From: Nodularia sp. NIES-3585
Lineage (GTDB): Bacteria > Cyanobacteriota > Cyanobacteriia > Cyanobacteriales > Nostocaceae
NCBI RefSeq assembly: GCF_002218065.1
Contig: NZ_BDUB01000001.1
Location: 3,968,720 to 4,032,719 of the forward strand
DNA length: 64,000 nt
Direction: 5' to 3'
Part shown: positions 1-9,447 of the stretch, piece by piece
Position numbering within the stretch: position 1 is the first letter of the stretch
Layout of the letters: every line of letters begins with the position of its first letter
The notes under the pieces: model-generated
Told to the model about the DNA's origin: nothing
Database searches by the model: none
Seen by the model: the letters and a program-made list of their open reading frames with translations, nothing else
Program-made: the position numbers and the translations under genes

Positions 1-1037
1 GTCGTACCAGCTTTTTCTACTGCTTGTTTCCACAAATAAACGGCGATGTATGCTGCTTCCATTGGGTCGTTAATTACCCTATCTGCACCGTATTCTTGTT
101 TAAAAGCTGCGACAAACTTTTGATTTGCAGGTGTGTCTACTGTTTGAAAGTAATTCCAAGCTGCATAGTGACCTTGGAGATATTCAACACCAATGGCTTT
201 AACTTCTTCTTCGGCAATACTTACAGACATGGAGGGATACTTTTCTGGTGTTAATCCAGCCCCTCTCAATTGTTTAAAAAATGCCACGTTGCTATCACCA
301 TTCAAGGTGTTATAAATTACGCCACCGTTGGGCAAAGCTTGCCTAATTTTCGAGATAATAGGTGTAACTTCAACATTACCTAATGGTAAATAATCCTCAC
401 CAACTGTTGTTCCACCTAAAGCCTCTAATTGAGCTTTAATAATTGTATTAGCAGTGCGGGGAAAAACGTAATCGGAACCTACTAAGAAAAATTCTTTGCC
501 CTTATTTTTCAACATCCAATCAACAGAAGGCTCAATTTGTTGATTTGGTGCAGCACCAGTATAGAAAATGTTTTTAGAACATTCTTGACCTTCATACTGT
601 ACTGGATACCAGAGCATATGGTCTTTGCTTTCAAATACTGGCTTTACATTCTTGCGGCTAGCAGAAGTCCAGCAACCAAAAATGACAGAAGTCTGATCTT
701 GGTCAATTAGCTTGGTGGCTTTTTCTCTAAAGGTGTCCCAGTTAGAAGCGCCATCTTCAACGATTGCTTGAATTTGTTTACCTAAAATACCACCAGCAGA
801 GTTAATTTCTTTAATTGCTAATTGTTCAGCATCTACAACACTCCTTTCACTAATGGCCATAGTACCGCTTAGGGAGTGCAAAATACCTACTTTTATGGTG
901 TCACTACCAGTATTGGTAGCCGATGGACTGTCCGTAGCCGTTGGGGAGTCATTCGCGCAAGCCTTGAGCAAAACGCTGCTACCGATAGTTGCAGAACTGT
1001 AGATTAAAAACTTCCGGCGGTTAAATTGTTTACTCAT
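1..1037 (-). CDS. urtA: Urea ABC transporter substrate-binding protein UrtA (3' end outside window)
   Basis: Periplasmic binding component of the UrtABCDE urea uptake system. The minus-strand frame is open from the ATG at 1035-1037 to the window edge, giving 345 codons; the family is usually about 430 residues, so the C-terminus is missing. The N-terminus carries a twin-arginine-like signal ([10 protein letters not shown]) followed by a lipobox-like LKAC, so it is probably an exported lipoprotein. The mature part shows the family's [16 protein letters not shown] segment, then [12 protein letters not shown] and [12 protein letters not shown]. The latter is characteristic of the urea/short-chain amide group rather than of branched-chain amino acid binders. 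It is alone here; urtBCDE would be expected beyond position 1. An NtcA-type promoter lies upstream. Confidence 0.93.
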   Translation of the reverse strand, partial: MSKQFNRRKFLIYSSATIGSSVLLKACANDSPTATDSPSATNTGSDTIKVGILHSLSGTMAISERSVVDAEQLAIKEINSAGGILGKQIQAIVEDGASNWDTFREKATKLIDQDQTSVIFGCWTSASRKNVKPVFESKDHMLWYPVQYEGQECSKNIFYTGAAPNQQIEPSVDWMLKNKGKEFFLVGSDYVFPRTANTIIKAQLEALGGTTVGEDYLPLGNVEVTPIISKIRQALPNGGVIYNTLNGDSNVAFFKQLRGAGLTPEKYPSMSVSIAEEEVKAIGVEYLQGHYAAWNYFQTVDTPANQKFVAAFKQEYGADRVINDPMEAAYIAVYLWKQAVEKAGT

Positions 1038-1090
1038 GTTTTGATGAATTTCCCTTTGAATAAATCAGCAAGCGTCACAGGAAGCTGACA

Positions 1091-1130
1091 AAATTAAGTT
1101 TCAATGTGTGATATTAGTGGAATATTTTAC
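1091..1130 (-). promoter_or_regulatory. Putative NtcA-activated promoter of urtA
   Basis: Read on the minus strand, GTA-N8-CAC (1130-1117) is a one-base variant of the NtcA consensus GTA-N8-TAC. It is followed 20 nt later by TAATTT (1096-1091), a TAN3T -10 box. The layout matches class II NtcA-activated promoters, and urea transport genes are known NtcA targets in heterocystous cyanobacteria. The site is inferred from pattern and spacing only. Confidence 0.6.
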
Positions 1131-1286
1131 TATTAAATTGTTATCTGGGATACAAAAATTTAGCTTTATCAATGAAAAGCCTATATAACCTGTATTTATT
1201 AAGAAGCTTAATTATGTTGAATTAAGGTCTAATGATTAGCACTTTCAAAAATAAATAGGAACTATAACCAGGACTTGTTGTTAAAT

Positions 1287-1997
1287 TTATAGGCGATTTT
1301 TGGTGGGTATGATAATCATTGAGAAATAAGGTACTTGATCTGGATCAACTTCATCCAGGTGTACAATTCTTTGTTCTGTCATTGTGGCCCGCTCAATATA
1401 TAATGCTCGTGATGCTAACCCTAATTGATGTAAAACATCTCGCACTTTGGTAAAATGGCGACCTAGTTTCATAATCGCTGCCGCATCGGTTGCTAGTAAG
1501 TGCGTGATTAATTCTTCTGCCGGCATGGGGGCAGGTAAAACGGTCATAATATCGTTGTAATAAGTGAAGGGTACACCCAAGGCTACAGGACAAGCCATGA
1601 GTGAGGAGATTCCCGGTACAACTTCGGTTTCATATTGTTCCGATAAACGTGTGAAAACATACATGAAAGAACCGTAGAAAAACGGGTCACCTTCACACAA
1701 CACTACTACATCCCGTCCTGCGGCTAGATGTTCGGCAATTGGTTCAACTTCTTTGTCATAAATCAAATTAGCCTTTTCTGGTTCTAAGGCGCGGGGGAGG
1801 TGAAACAGCACCTCGATTTGATTCCCGGTGAGATATTGGGAGACGATCGCTCGCGCTATACTTTCTTTATCTACTGCTGACTGATAAGCCACCACAGGGG
1901 CTGCCTGTAATAGTCGCAGTGCCTTTAATGTCAATAGTTCGGGATCACCTGGCCCGACACCAATTCCATAAAGACGGCCTTTGGTTTGCATATTCAC
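1287..1997 (-). CDS. cobI: Precorrin-2 C20-methyltransferase (CobI/CbiL)
   Basis: SAM-dependent methyltransferase that methylates C-20 of precorrin-2 in corrin ring synthesis, cytosolic. The 236-residue length is normal. The N-terminus YGIGVGPGDPELLTLKA is the glycine-rich SAM-binding loop of the tetrapyrrole methylase fold. CEGDPFFYGSFMYVF and VVPGISS are the second and third family motifs. The start is GTG at 1997, overlapping the TGA stop of the upstream cobH (GTGA), which indicates translational coupling; an ATG two codons later is the alternative. It is the last gene of the cobG-cobH-cobI unit. Confidence 0.93.
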   Translation of the reverse strand: MNMQTKGRLYGIGVGPGDPELLTLKALRLLQAAPVVAYQSAVDKESIARAIVSQYLTGNQIEVLFHLPRALEPEKANLIYDKEVEPIAEHLAAGRDVVVLCEGDPFFYGSFMYVFTRLSEQYETEVVPGISSLMACPVALGVPFTYYNDIMTVLPAPMPAEELITHLLATDAAAIMKLGRHFTKVRDVLHQLGLASRALYIERATMTEQRIVHLDEVDPDQVPYFSMIIIPTKNRL

Positions 1998-2620
1998 TCT
2001 TGCTCCGATGCTAGGGCATTAACTGCTGCTGCCGCGATCGCACTGCCACCACGCCGACCATGTAAAGTTAAAAATGGTACACCTTTGCTATTTGCTGCTA
2101 GTGCGGCTTTGGACTCGGCTGCACCCACAAATCCCACGGGAAAACCTAAAATAATCGCCGGTTTTAGCACTCCTTCTTCTAGCATTTCTAACAGCCGAAA
2201 TAGTGCTGTCGGTGCATTGCCAACGGCTACCACTGCCCCTTCTAAGTGCAATCGCCACAATTCTACGGCAGCGGCGGATCTGGTATTACCCAAACGTTTA
2301 GCCAGGGCTGGCACTTCCACATCATAGAGGGTGCAAATAACTTGATTATTTGTAGGTAGTCTCTTCCTCGTAATCCCTTCGGCAACCATGCGACAATCAC
2401 ACAAAATCGGCGCACCTGCTGCTAGTGCTGCCCGTCCAGCCTGCACGGCTGTTGATGAATAACCCAAGTCAGTCACGATATCAGTCATTCCACAGGCATG
2501 AATTAGGCGTACAGCTACTTTTGCTACATCTGGCGGCAAAATATCCAGATTGGTTTCGGATCTGATGATTGCAAAGGATTTGCTGTAAATTTCGTTAGCA
2601 TCTCGGATGTAGTCAGACAT
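1994..2620 (-). CDS. cobH: Precorrin-8X methylmutase (CobH/CbiC)
   Basis: Moves the C-11 methyl group to C-12, converting precorrin-8X to hydrogenobyrinate. The 208-residue protein has the family landmarks: an early IRSETNL segment, the RLIHACGMTDIV motif with the catalytic His, CDCRMVAEGI, and GFPVGFVGAAESK near the C-terminus. It lies 75 bp downstream of cobG and overlaps cobI by 3 bases. The cobG-cobH gap contains a short degenerate tandem repeat (variants of AATGGTGA), common in Nostocales spacers. Confidence 0.94.
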   Translation of the reverse strand: MSDYIRDANEIYSKSFAIIRSETNLDILPPDVAKVAVRLIHACGMTDIVTDLGYSSTAVQAGRAALAAGAPILCDCRMVAEGITRKRLPTNNQVICTLYDVEVPALAKRLGNTRSAAAVELWRLHLEGAVVAVGNAPTALFRLLEMLEEGVLKPAIILGFPVGFVGAAESKAALAANSKGVPFLTLHGRRGGSAIAAAAVNALASEQE

Positions 2621-2695
2621 GGGAAAATAGTAAATGGTGAATGGTGAATAATGAATGGTAATGGCTATGCGCCACGCAAGCTAACAGAAATAACC

Positions 2696-4168
2696 CTAAC
2701 TCACTGGGGAGAATAACGGCTGCAATTGGGCAATTTCATATCTATTAACAAATTCTCCAAAGGATTCATCAGGATTTTGGCATTGGATTTGATAAACTTG
2801 TAACATCTGCCCTAACAATACAGGTAGTTCGGCCACAGTGACATATTCATAGAGTTGACGACCAAATTTTTGGTTGCCCTCACCGTCTCCAACATAAATG
2901 TGATAAACGCCCAAAGTTCCATTTTCTGATTCTAGGCTGACACCGAGTAAGGTAATATCACTATGACTATGCTGGGCGCAAGATTTTTCGCAGCCGCTAA
3001 AGTGAATATTAACTGGGTGATTCAGACTAACATGAGTTTCCAGGTATTTTGCTAACGCCAAAGCATCACCTTTAGTATCTGTGGCGGAAGCTGCACAACC
3101 TTTTTTACCAGAACAAGCAACTAATGCACTATTGATATTACTGGCTGAGACATCTAATTTTAAAACAGCAATTTCACTTTTGACATCGGTAAGCGATCGC
3201 TCTTGAATATCAGTCAGGAGTAAATTTTGCCAAGGAGTTAGCCTCAGAGTCCCGCTACCAAACCTCTGGGCTAAATCAGCTAAACCCCTAATTTGCTGAC
3301 TCTCTAGCCTACCTAAAGGTAAAACCACGCCAATATAAAATAAGCTTGGCTGACGCTGGGGATGAATGCCGATATGTCGATAGTTGAAGTTTGAACTTTC
3401 TCCCACAACCACAGGGGAGAATTCTAGAGAACTGGTTTGGGGTGTGAGTTTAAAACCTAGATGTTGTTCAACTTCTTGAAGATAACGTTCACAACCCAAA
3501 TTATTTAACAAGTCTCGCAAACGCAGCTTGCGCCGACTGTTTGGTTCAGTATAGTTGAGATAAACTTCAGCTAAAGCTGCCAAAACTGGCAAACATAACT
3601 CTGGTAATAAGACAATTCCCATATCAATGGGTGGTTTTCCTTTGACACCGAGGCTCAGACATAGCCGAAAATAAACTCTACCGTCAATTAAGACAGCAGC
3701 AAACATGATATCGTTGAGGCGATCGCACACCGAAACTGTACCACCACCATCAAAACAAACACTAAATTTTGCCGATAGTCCTGATAGCTGAGAATGTGCG
3801 GCGATATAATTTTCCCAGTCTTGCACAAAGGGACGAGTATCAATTAATTCTTGGGGATCAATACCAGCCGTGGGACTGGTCATAATATTCCGAATGTGGT
3901 CAACAGCGAAATTGCGAGAACCAATACCTATATTTTGTAAATCCTTGAGAACTGCGCCATTTATTCCCGAACGCAGTTCGCGGATTTGGAGGTTGGCGCG
4001 ATTGGTAATATCGACATAACCACCCCCGTAATTCTCTGCTATATCTGCGATTGCATGACACTGTTTACTATCCAGAATTCCACCTGGTACTCTGATGCGT
4101 GATAATATCCCATCTTGGGCGGGTGTATCATAAAATAAGCCAGGACATAAGGAAAAACCGGACAGCAA
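2696..4168 (-). CDS. cobG: Precorrin-3B synthase CobG, TTG start proposed
   Basis: Oxygen-dependent, siroheme/Fe-S monooxygenase-type enzyme of the aerobic cobalamin pathway, related to nitrite/sulfite reductases. Two tandem half-domains are visible. The first has LCPGLFYDTPAQDGILSRIR and ITNRANLQIRE, and the second has the cluster/siroheme cysteines in SGKKGCAASA and FSGCEKSCAQHSH. The longest open frame begins at 4309, but its first 47 codons run through a cobalamin riboswitch and do not look like CobG. I place the start at the in-frame TTG (4168-4166), 8 nt after a GGAG ribosome-binding site, giving 490 residues. The nearby ATG (4173) is out of frame. Confidence 0.9.
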   Translation of the reverse strand: MLSGFSLCPGLFYDTPAQDGILSRIRVPGGILDSKQCHAIADIAENYGGGYVDITNRANLQIRELRSGINGAVLKDLQNIGIGSRNFAVDHIRNIMTSPTAGIDPQELIDTRPFVQDWENYIAAHSQLSGLSAKFSVCFDGGGTVSVCDRLNDIMFAAVLIDGRVYFRLCLSLGVKGKPPIDMGIVLLPELCLPVLAALAEVYLNYTEPNSRRKLRLRDLLNNLGCERYLQEVEQHLGFKLTPQTSSLEFSPVVVGESSNFNYRHIGIHPQRQPSLFYIGVVLPLGRLESQQIRGLADLAQRFGSGTLRLTPWQNLLLTDIQERSLTDVKSEIAVLKLDVSASNINSALVACSGKKGCAASATDTKGDALALAKYLETHVSLNHPVNIHFSGCEKSCAQHSHSDITLLGVSLESENGTLGVYHIYVGDGEGNQKFGRQLYEYVTVAELPVLLGQMLQVYQIQCQNPDESFGEFVNRYEIAQLQPLFSPVS

Positions 4169-4224
4169 AACATTAACTCCTTCCCTGTGCGACGCAGGCA
4201 ATAGATAGTAAGTGTGTCTTAAAA

Positions 4225-4375
4225 ACACTGCTATGGTTGGCATTCTGACTTGGCAAATGTTCTGCTTTCGCTTTACCATTACAGCTGCGGCACAGTCCCG
4301 GAATTTCACCGGAGTTTCCCAACTCTTAGCTTCCGTAATTTAACACGATCAGGTGTTCATCTGGCTGGATGCGAT
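4225..4375 (-). promoter_or_regulatory. Cobalamin (AdoCbl) riboswitch upstream of cobG
   Basis: Read on the minus strand, the region contains the hallmark core GGGAAACTCCGGTGAAATT and then GCCGCAGCTGTAATGG (4289-4274), followed by a B12-box variant AAGTCAGAATGCC (4251-4239). These are the conserved joining and P3-P6 elements of cobalamin riboswitches. A small hairpin of the AGTGT/ACACT type (about 4210-4230) follows before the GGAG site, consistent with translational or transcriptional control of cobG-cobH-cobI by the pathway product. Boundaries are approximate. Confidence 0.88.
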
Positions 4376-4490
4376 CTATTTTTTATATTCAGTTAAACTT
4401 AGCACTGGGTATATCTGGAGATTTTAGTTACAACCCAGTGAGTCACCCGGTGACATTTATTTGGGCTAATTACACAAAATTCAAGTAATT

Positions 4491-4700
4491 CTATTGTACT
4501 AAATCAACTAAGGTGTCACACTGGAACCGGACTACACATGAAACCAAGCATCCACGATAATGCTCAGATGTGAATACCGATAGTGTGATATTGCTAGAAC
4601 CTGGTTCTAAGATGCGTTTGACTTTGCAAACTTGCATCTTGTTTTTGCAATAGGCAATAATGCGATCGCCTGCTTTGACATCCAACGCTTTAATTTTCAA
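4491..4700 (-). CDS. Small conserved-looking protein, 69 aa, unknown function
   Basis: Not recognised as a named family. The sequence begins MKIKALDVKAGDRIIAYCKN and is rich in beta-prone stretches with four cysteines (18, 25, 51, 55; no metal-binding spacing evident). The AGDRIIAYCK segment resembles the start of small barrel (SH3-like) proteins. It lies between the cobG riboswitch and cobL, on the minus strand, with an AT-rich upstream spacer. A plausible start and a protein-like composition support a real gene; function is open. Confidence 0.6.
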   Translation of the reverse strand: MKIKALDVKAGDRIIAYCKNKMQVCKVKRILEPGSSNITLSVFTSEHYRGCLVSCVVRFQCDTLVDLVQ

Positions 4701-4915
4701 TTAATACTCAACCTAATTATGAAATTTAATTAATTCAAGTAAATATATATTGCTATAATTTACCTGGATTAACAGTTGTAATGCTTGTCCATTATAACAC
4801 ACTTACTAATATTTTTGACCTGCTCAAATTTTGGCGCTGTTTGACAAAACATCATTACAGGAGTTTTTGCGAAAAAATGGTGATTAATCGCAGAAAAAGC
4901 CGCAACATTTAGTTA

Positions 4916-6142
4916 ATGATTACAGCTTCTATGACACGGAAATGGCTATCGATTGTGGGTATTGGTGAAGATGGGTTACAGGGGTTAAGCGCGATCGCAC
5001 GTTCTCTGATAGAGCAAGCGGAAGTGATTGTAGGAGGCGATCGCCATTTAGCCATGTTACCCTCAAATCACCCTGGGGAAAAAATAGCCTGGATATCTCC
5101 CATTAGCAGTTCCATAGCCGAAATTATCCGTCGTCGGGGTGAATCAATCTGTGTCTTAGCCAGTGGCGACCCTTTTTGTTACGGTATCGGTGTCACTCTG
5201 ACGCGACAAATTCCCCTAGAGGAAATGACGATTATTCCTGCGCCTTCTACCTTCAGCCTCGCCTGTGCCAAATTCGGATGGTCTTTCACCGAAACAGAAA
5301 CTTTGAGTTTGTGTGGTCGTCCAGCTTCTCTACTCCAGGCTTACATATATCCCCACGCTAAACTGTTGATTTTGAGTGAAGGCAAAGATACACCAGCAAC
5401 TGTTGCCGAAATCTTGACAAATCGCGGTTATAGTGCTAGCAAAATTACAGTTTTAGAACATCTGGGCGGTATTCAGGAAAGAATTATCGAAGGTATAGCC
5501 GCAGATTGGAAGCAAACAGAAATTGCACCGTTGAATGCGATCGCAGTTGAATGTATTGCTGATCCTGGGGTAATACCTTTACCTAGATTACCAGGATTGC
5601 CAGATCATGCCTATCACCATGATGGACAGTTAACTAAGTCTGAAGTGAGGGCGGTGACTTTAGCAAAATTAGCTCCCACTCCCGGACAACTACTGTGGGA
5701 TGTCGGCGCGGGTTGTGGTTCAATTTCTATTGAATGGATGCGGACTCATGCTCGATGTGGAGCGATCGCGATTGAACAGAATTCTTCTAGACTGGGTTAC
5801 ATAGCCAACAACGCCGCCGCTTTAGGAACTCCCCACTTAAAAATTATTAGCGGTAAAGCACCATTAATTCTCCAAGATTTACCCACACCGGATGCAATAT
5901 TTATCGGCGGTGGAGTCACAGCAGCAGGGCTTTTTGATATCTGTTGGAATGCACTACGTCCGGGTGGGCGGTTGGTAGCTAATGTTGTGACTGTGGAGGG
6001 TGAGCAAATTTTATTTAAATGGTATGAGCAGGTTGGTGGTAGTTTAACTCGGATTGCTATTCAAAGGGCGGAACCTATTGGTAAGTTTTTGGGTTGGCGG
6101 GCTATGTCACCGATTACTCAATGGAGAGGGATTAAGGATTGA
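4916..6142 (+). CDS. cobL: Precorrin-6Y C5,15-methyltransferase (decarboxylating), CbiE-CbiT fusion
   Basis: Bifunctional cobalamin enzyme that methylates C-5 and C-15 and decarboxylates the acetate side chain. The 408 residues cover both modules. Residues ~10-210 are the CbiE tetrapyrrole methylase (LSIVGIGEDGLQGLSA, VLASGDPFCYGIG). Residues ~215-400 are a Rossmann-type CbiT methyltransferase (LLWDVGAGCGSISIEW, DAIFIGGG). The length is typical of CobL. It is transcribed divergently from the cobG operon and has no recognisable riboswitch of its own. A hairpin (TTTTTGCGA / TCGCAGAAAAA, 4863-4898) lies directly upstream. Confidence 0.94.
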   Translation: MITASMTRKWLSIVGIGEDGLQGLSAIARSLIEQAEVIVGGDRHLAMLPSNHPGEKIAWISPISSSIAEIIRRRGESICVLASGDPFCYGIGVTLTRQIPLEEMTIIPAPSTFSLACAKFGWSFTETETLSLCGRPASLLQAYIYPHAKLLILSEGKDTPATVAEILTNRGYSASKITVLEHLGGIQERIIEGIAADWKQTEIAPLNAIAVECIADPGVIPLPRLPGLPDHAYHHDGQLTKSEVRAVTLAKLAPTPGQLLWDVGAGCGSISIEWMRTHARCGAIAIEQNSSRLGYIANNAAALGTPHLKIISGKAPLILQDLPTPDAIFIGGGVTAAGLFDICWNALRPGGRLVANVVTVEGEQILFKWYEQVGGSLTRIAIQRAEPIGKFLGWRAMSPITQWRGIKD

Positions 6143-6190
6143 AACGCAAAGGTACGCGGAGGTTAGCGCAAAGGTACGCGGAGGGTTTTT
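6143..6190. repeat. Short tandem repeat after cobL
   Basis: Two near-identical copies of CGCAAAGGTACGCGGAGG stand in tandem immediately after the cobL stop codon. The same family, in the opposite orientation, occurs at 12641-12680 and 41505-41545, always at a gene end. Confidence 0.8.
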
Positions 6191-6224
6191 TCTAGCTTTG
6201 CGTGAAATAAAGTCATATTTGAAG

Positions 6225-6797
6225 TCAGCAACGCTCAAAATCTACATCTTCGTAAAGTTCTGCCATCGTCGCCTCAAAGTTTATGCTATTTAATCGAAAT
6301 GATTTTTGTTCGGTTGTGTAGGATTGCAAAACCCACAGCCCTTGATGATGGCGGCGAAAACATTCGACTCGCTGACGTTTTGTGTTAATTAAGACGTACT
6401 CTTCTAGAGTTTCCAGGAGCTGATAATCGGCGAATTTATCTCCCCGGTCAAAGGCTTCGGTAGAGTCAGATAAAACTTCCACAATTAAAGTAGAAAATCT
6501 TTTATAAGCTGGCGTTTCTTGGTCTGTTTGGTCGCAAGTTACCATGACATCGGGATAGTAGAACCGATTCAGTGATTCAATTCTGGCTTTCATGTCGGCG
6601 ATGTAAACGCGACAACCTGTACCACGTACATGATTACGAAGGAGTGCAAACAGGTTTCCAGCAATTGTAACGTGGGAATCTAGCGCCCCAGCCATTGCGT
6701 AGATATAGCCATCAATATACTCGTGTTTGATGTCACTCTGCTCTTCCATTTGTAAGTATTCTTCAGGGGTGACGGAGATTTCCGGGTTAGCAACCAT
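6225..6797 (-). CDS. Uma2 family (DUF820) restriction-endonuclease-fold protein
   Basis: PD-(D/E)XK-superfamily protein of the Uma2 group, greatly expanded in cyanobacteria and of uncertain role. The 190 residues fit. It shows the usual N-terminal TPEEYLQMEEQSDIKHEYIDG, then HVTIAGNLFALL, YYPDVMVTCD and LIVEVLSDSTEAFDRGDKFADYQ, which place the Asp/Glu/Lys core residues. It faces cobL tail-to-tail and is divergent from the sucrose synthase gene. These genes are often found singly near transposons, but no transposase is present here. Confidence 0.9.
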   Translation of the reverse strand: MVANPEISVTPEEYLQMEEQSDIKHEYIDGYIYAMAGALDSHVTIAGNLFALLRNHVRGTGCRVYIADMKARIESLNRFYYPDVMVTCDQTDQETPAYKRFSTLIVEVLSDSTEAFDRGDKFADYQLLETLEEYVLINTKRQRVECFRRHHQGLWVLQSYTTEQKSFRLNSINFEATMAELYEDVDFERC

Positions 6798-6974
6798 ATT
6801 TAGAACCTCAAGGTGTAGACATTATTGCTGGGGATTCATTCCCAAGTCAGACGTGAAAATGTTTCTTACTATCTAGCATATAGATATAAAAACGGGAAAT
6901 GTACCTCTTGCGTAGCGTCTCGGAGATAGGAGAGATAAATGAGGTCTTAACCTACTACCGTTGTGGAACTTGTT

Positions 6975-9404
6975 ATGCATGAATTATTTGAGACTGTATT
7001 AAACAGTGATGAAAAAATTACTCTGCGTCAGTTTATTTTGGAATTAAGTGCTACCGATAAACGTTATTTTTTAAGAAACGAGATTTTACATAATTTCGCC
7101 GACTTTTGTCACCAATACCAAAAGCCTACTTACTTTTATTATTCTTCTTCTATCGGCAGACTAATTCATAATACCCATGAAATGATTTTAGAAGCAGAAG
7201 GCACTTGGTTTGTGGTTCGACCCAGGATTGGTAGTCAACAAGTGTGGCGACTGCAAGCCGATTGCTCTGGATTTGAGCCGATGACACCCCAAGCGTGGTT
7301 AGATGTAAGCGATCGCCTCGTTAATCGCTACCAACCACATATTCTCGAAATTGATTTCCAACCCTTTTCAGAAGAATCCACCAGAATCCGTGACCCCAGA
7401 AACATTGGTCAAGGTTTAGCATTTCTGAATCGTTACTTGTGCGATCAACTGTCTCATGACACCAATTATTGGCTAGAGGTGTTATTTCAAGCATTGTATA
7501 GGTTGGCTTATGATGAAAAACCTCTGTTAATTAGCGATCGCATTCCCTCCGGTCTCCACCTAGTTAAACAAATAAAGCAAGCCCTCAAATTTCTCAATCA
7601 GCAACCCCCGGAAGAACCATACGCCAATTTTCTCCCTCACCTGCAACAACTCGGTTTTGAACCAGGGTGGGGTAATACATCTGGGCGCATATCCGAAACC
7701 CTAGAACTGTTAGAACAACTCATTGATAACCCCCAACCCGCTATTTTAGAAGCCTTTGTCGCCCGTGTTCCCGCCATTTTCCGCGTCGCCCTTGTCTCCA
7801 TACACGGTTGGGTTGGTCAACAGGATGTTTTAGGTAGAGATGAAACACTAGGTCAAGTGATTTATGTTCTAGAACAAGCCCGCAGCTTAGAAAATAAACT
7901 CCAAGCAGAAATCAAACTTGCTGGTCTTGACTTATTAGGTATTCAACCCCATGTAATTATTCTCACCAGACTCATTCCTAACTGCGAAGGTACAGAATGT
8001 AATTTACGGTTAGAAAAAATCCATGATACAGAAAATGCTTGGATATTACGCGTTCCCTTTGGTGAATTCAATTCTGATATTACCAACAATTGGATTTCTA
8101 AATATGAAATTTGGCCTTATTTAGAAACATTTGCTCAAGATGCAGAAAAAGAACTTTTAACTCAATTTAAAGGTTGTCCAAATCTGATTGTGGGTAACTA
8201 CAGCGATGGGAATTTAGTCGCCTCCCTGATTTCCCGCAGCCTGAAAGTTACCCAGTGTAATATTGCCCATTCTTTAGAAAAACCTAAACATTTATTTAGT
8301 AACTTATATTGGCAAGATATAGAAGACCATTATCATTTTTCGGTACAATTCACCGCCGATTTAATTAGCATGAATGCTGCTGACTTTATTATCACTTCAT
8401 CTTATCAAGAAATTGTCGGCACACCAGAAACAATCGGTCAATACGAGTCCTACAAGTGTTTTACCATGCCTGAGCTATATCATGTGATTGATGGAATTGA
8501 TTTATTCAGTCCTAAATTTAACATGGTTCCGCCGGGAGTTAGCGAAAATATCTTTTTTCCTTATAGCCAAAAAGACAGACGAGATAGGGAAATTACCACC
8601 GAAGTAAATGATTTAATTTTTGCTCGTGAACATCCCCAAATTATCGGTAAGTTAGATCACCCTAATAAGCGCCCAATTCTCACTGTCGCGCCCATTAATT
8701 CAGTTAAAAATCTCACGGGGTTGGCAGAATGTTTTGCTAAAAACCGGGAATTACAAGAGCGCTGTAACCTGATTTTCATCACGAGTAAACTGTATCCAGA
8801 TGAAGCGACCCACCCACAAGAAGAAAAGGAAATGCAAAAACTCCACGACATCATCAATGAGTATGAACTCCACGGAAATATACGCTGTATAGGGATGCGT
8901 CTTCCTAGCCATGAATTGGGAGAAGCCTACCGAGTAATTGCCGATTCTCAAGGAATTTATGTCCACTTTGCCCGGTTTGAATCCTTTGGTCGCAGTATTC
9001 TCGAAGCGATGGTTTCCGGCTTACCAACTTTCGTCACCAAATTTGGTGGTGCTGTGGAAATTATTGAAGATCAAGAAGAGACTTTTCATATTAATCCGAC
9101 AGACTTCAAAGCAACAGCCCATCAAATTTTGAATTTCATTGATCAATGTGAGACTCAACCTGAACATTGGACAGAAGTTTCTCAGGCGATGAGCCAGCGT
9201 ATTATTAATAAATATAATTGGCAGTTAAACACCAGTCAAATACTATTATTAGCTAAAATATTTAGCTTCTGGAACTTTGCCCTTCCAGAAAATAATGCAG
9301 CTAAATATCGTTATCTAGAAACATTATTTTACCTAATTTTCAAACCTAGGACTGAAAAGATTTTAGCACAACATCAGAGGTATTCGGTAGTTATGAAAAA
9401 TTAG
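6975..9404 (+). CDS. Sucrose synthase (GT4 family)
   Basis: Reversible sucrose + NDP to NDP-glucose + fructose; in heterocystous cyanobacteria the cleavage direction links sucrose to polysaccharide and nitrogen-fixation carbon supply. The C-terminal GT-B half carries NMVPPGVSENIFFPY, APINSVKNLTGL and the E-X7-E motif in FARFESFGRSILEAM. The N-terminal half (IHGWVGQQDVLGRDETLGQV) is the SuS-specific regulatory/catalytic domain. The open frame extends to a GTG at 6963, but ATG 6975 gives MHELFETVL and 809 residues, close to the usual ~806. The N-terminus differs from what I recall of Anabaena SusA, so I give no symbol. The phosphorylase gene follows after 43 bp. Confidence 0.92.
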   Translation: MHELFETVLNSDEKITLRQFILELSATDKRYFLRNEILHNFADFCHQYQKPTYFYYSSSIGRLIHNTHEMILEAEGTWFVVRPRIGSQQVWRLQADCSGFEPMTPQAWLDVSDRLVNRYQPHILEIDFQPFSEESTRIRDPRNIGQGLAFLNRYLCDQLSHDTNYWLEVLFQALYRLAYDEKPLLISDRIPSGLHLVKQIKQALKFLNQQPPEEPYANFLPHLQQLGFEPGWGNTSGRISETLELLEQLIDNPQPAILEAFVARVPAIFRVALVSIHGWVGQQDVLGRDETLGQVIYVLEQARSLENKLQAEIKLAGLDLLGIQPHVIILTRLIPNCEGTECNLRLEKIHDTENAWILRVPFGEFNSDITNNWISKYEIWPYLETFAQDAEKELLTQFKGCPNLIVGNYSDGNLVASLISRSLKVTQCNIAHSLEKPKHLFSNLYWQDIEDHYHFSVQFTADLISMNAADFIITSSYQEIVGTPETIGQYESYKCFTMPELYHVIDGIDLFSPKFNMVPPGVSENIFFPYSQKDRRDREITTEVNDLIFAREHPQIIGKLDHPNKRPILTVAPINSVKNLTGLAECFAKNRELQERCNLIFITSKLYPDEATHPQEEKEMQKLHDIINEYELHGNIRCIGMRLPSHELGEAYRVIADSQGIYVHFARFESFGRSILEAMVSGLPTFVTKFGGAVEIIEDQEETFHINPTDFKATAHQILNFIDQCETQPEHWTEVSQAMSQRIINKYNWQLNTSQILLLAKIFSFWNFALPENNAAKYRYLETLFYLIFKPRTEKILAQHQRYSVVMKN

Positions 9405-9447
9405 CATTTTTTCATTGCTTATTTTGAATTTAGCCAAGGGATTAGCG

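Noticed and set aside
4169-4309. N-terminal 47 codons of the longest cobG frame
   Set aside because: They run through a cobalamin riboswitch, and the translation does not resemble a CobG N-terminus.
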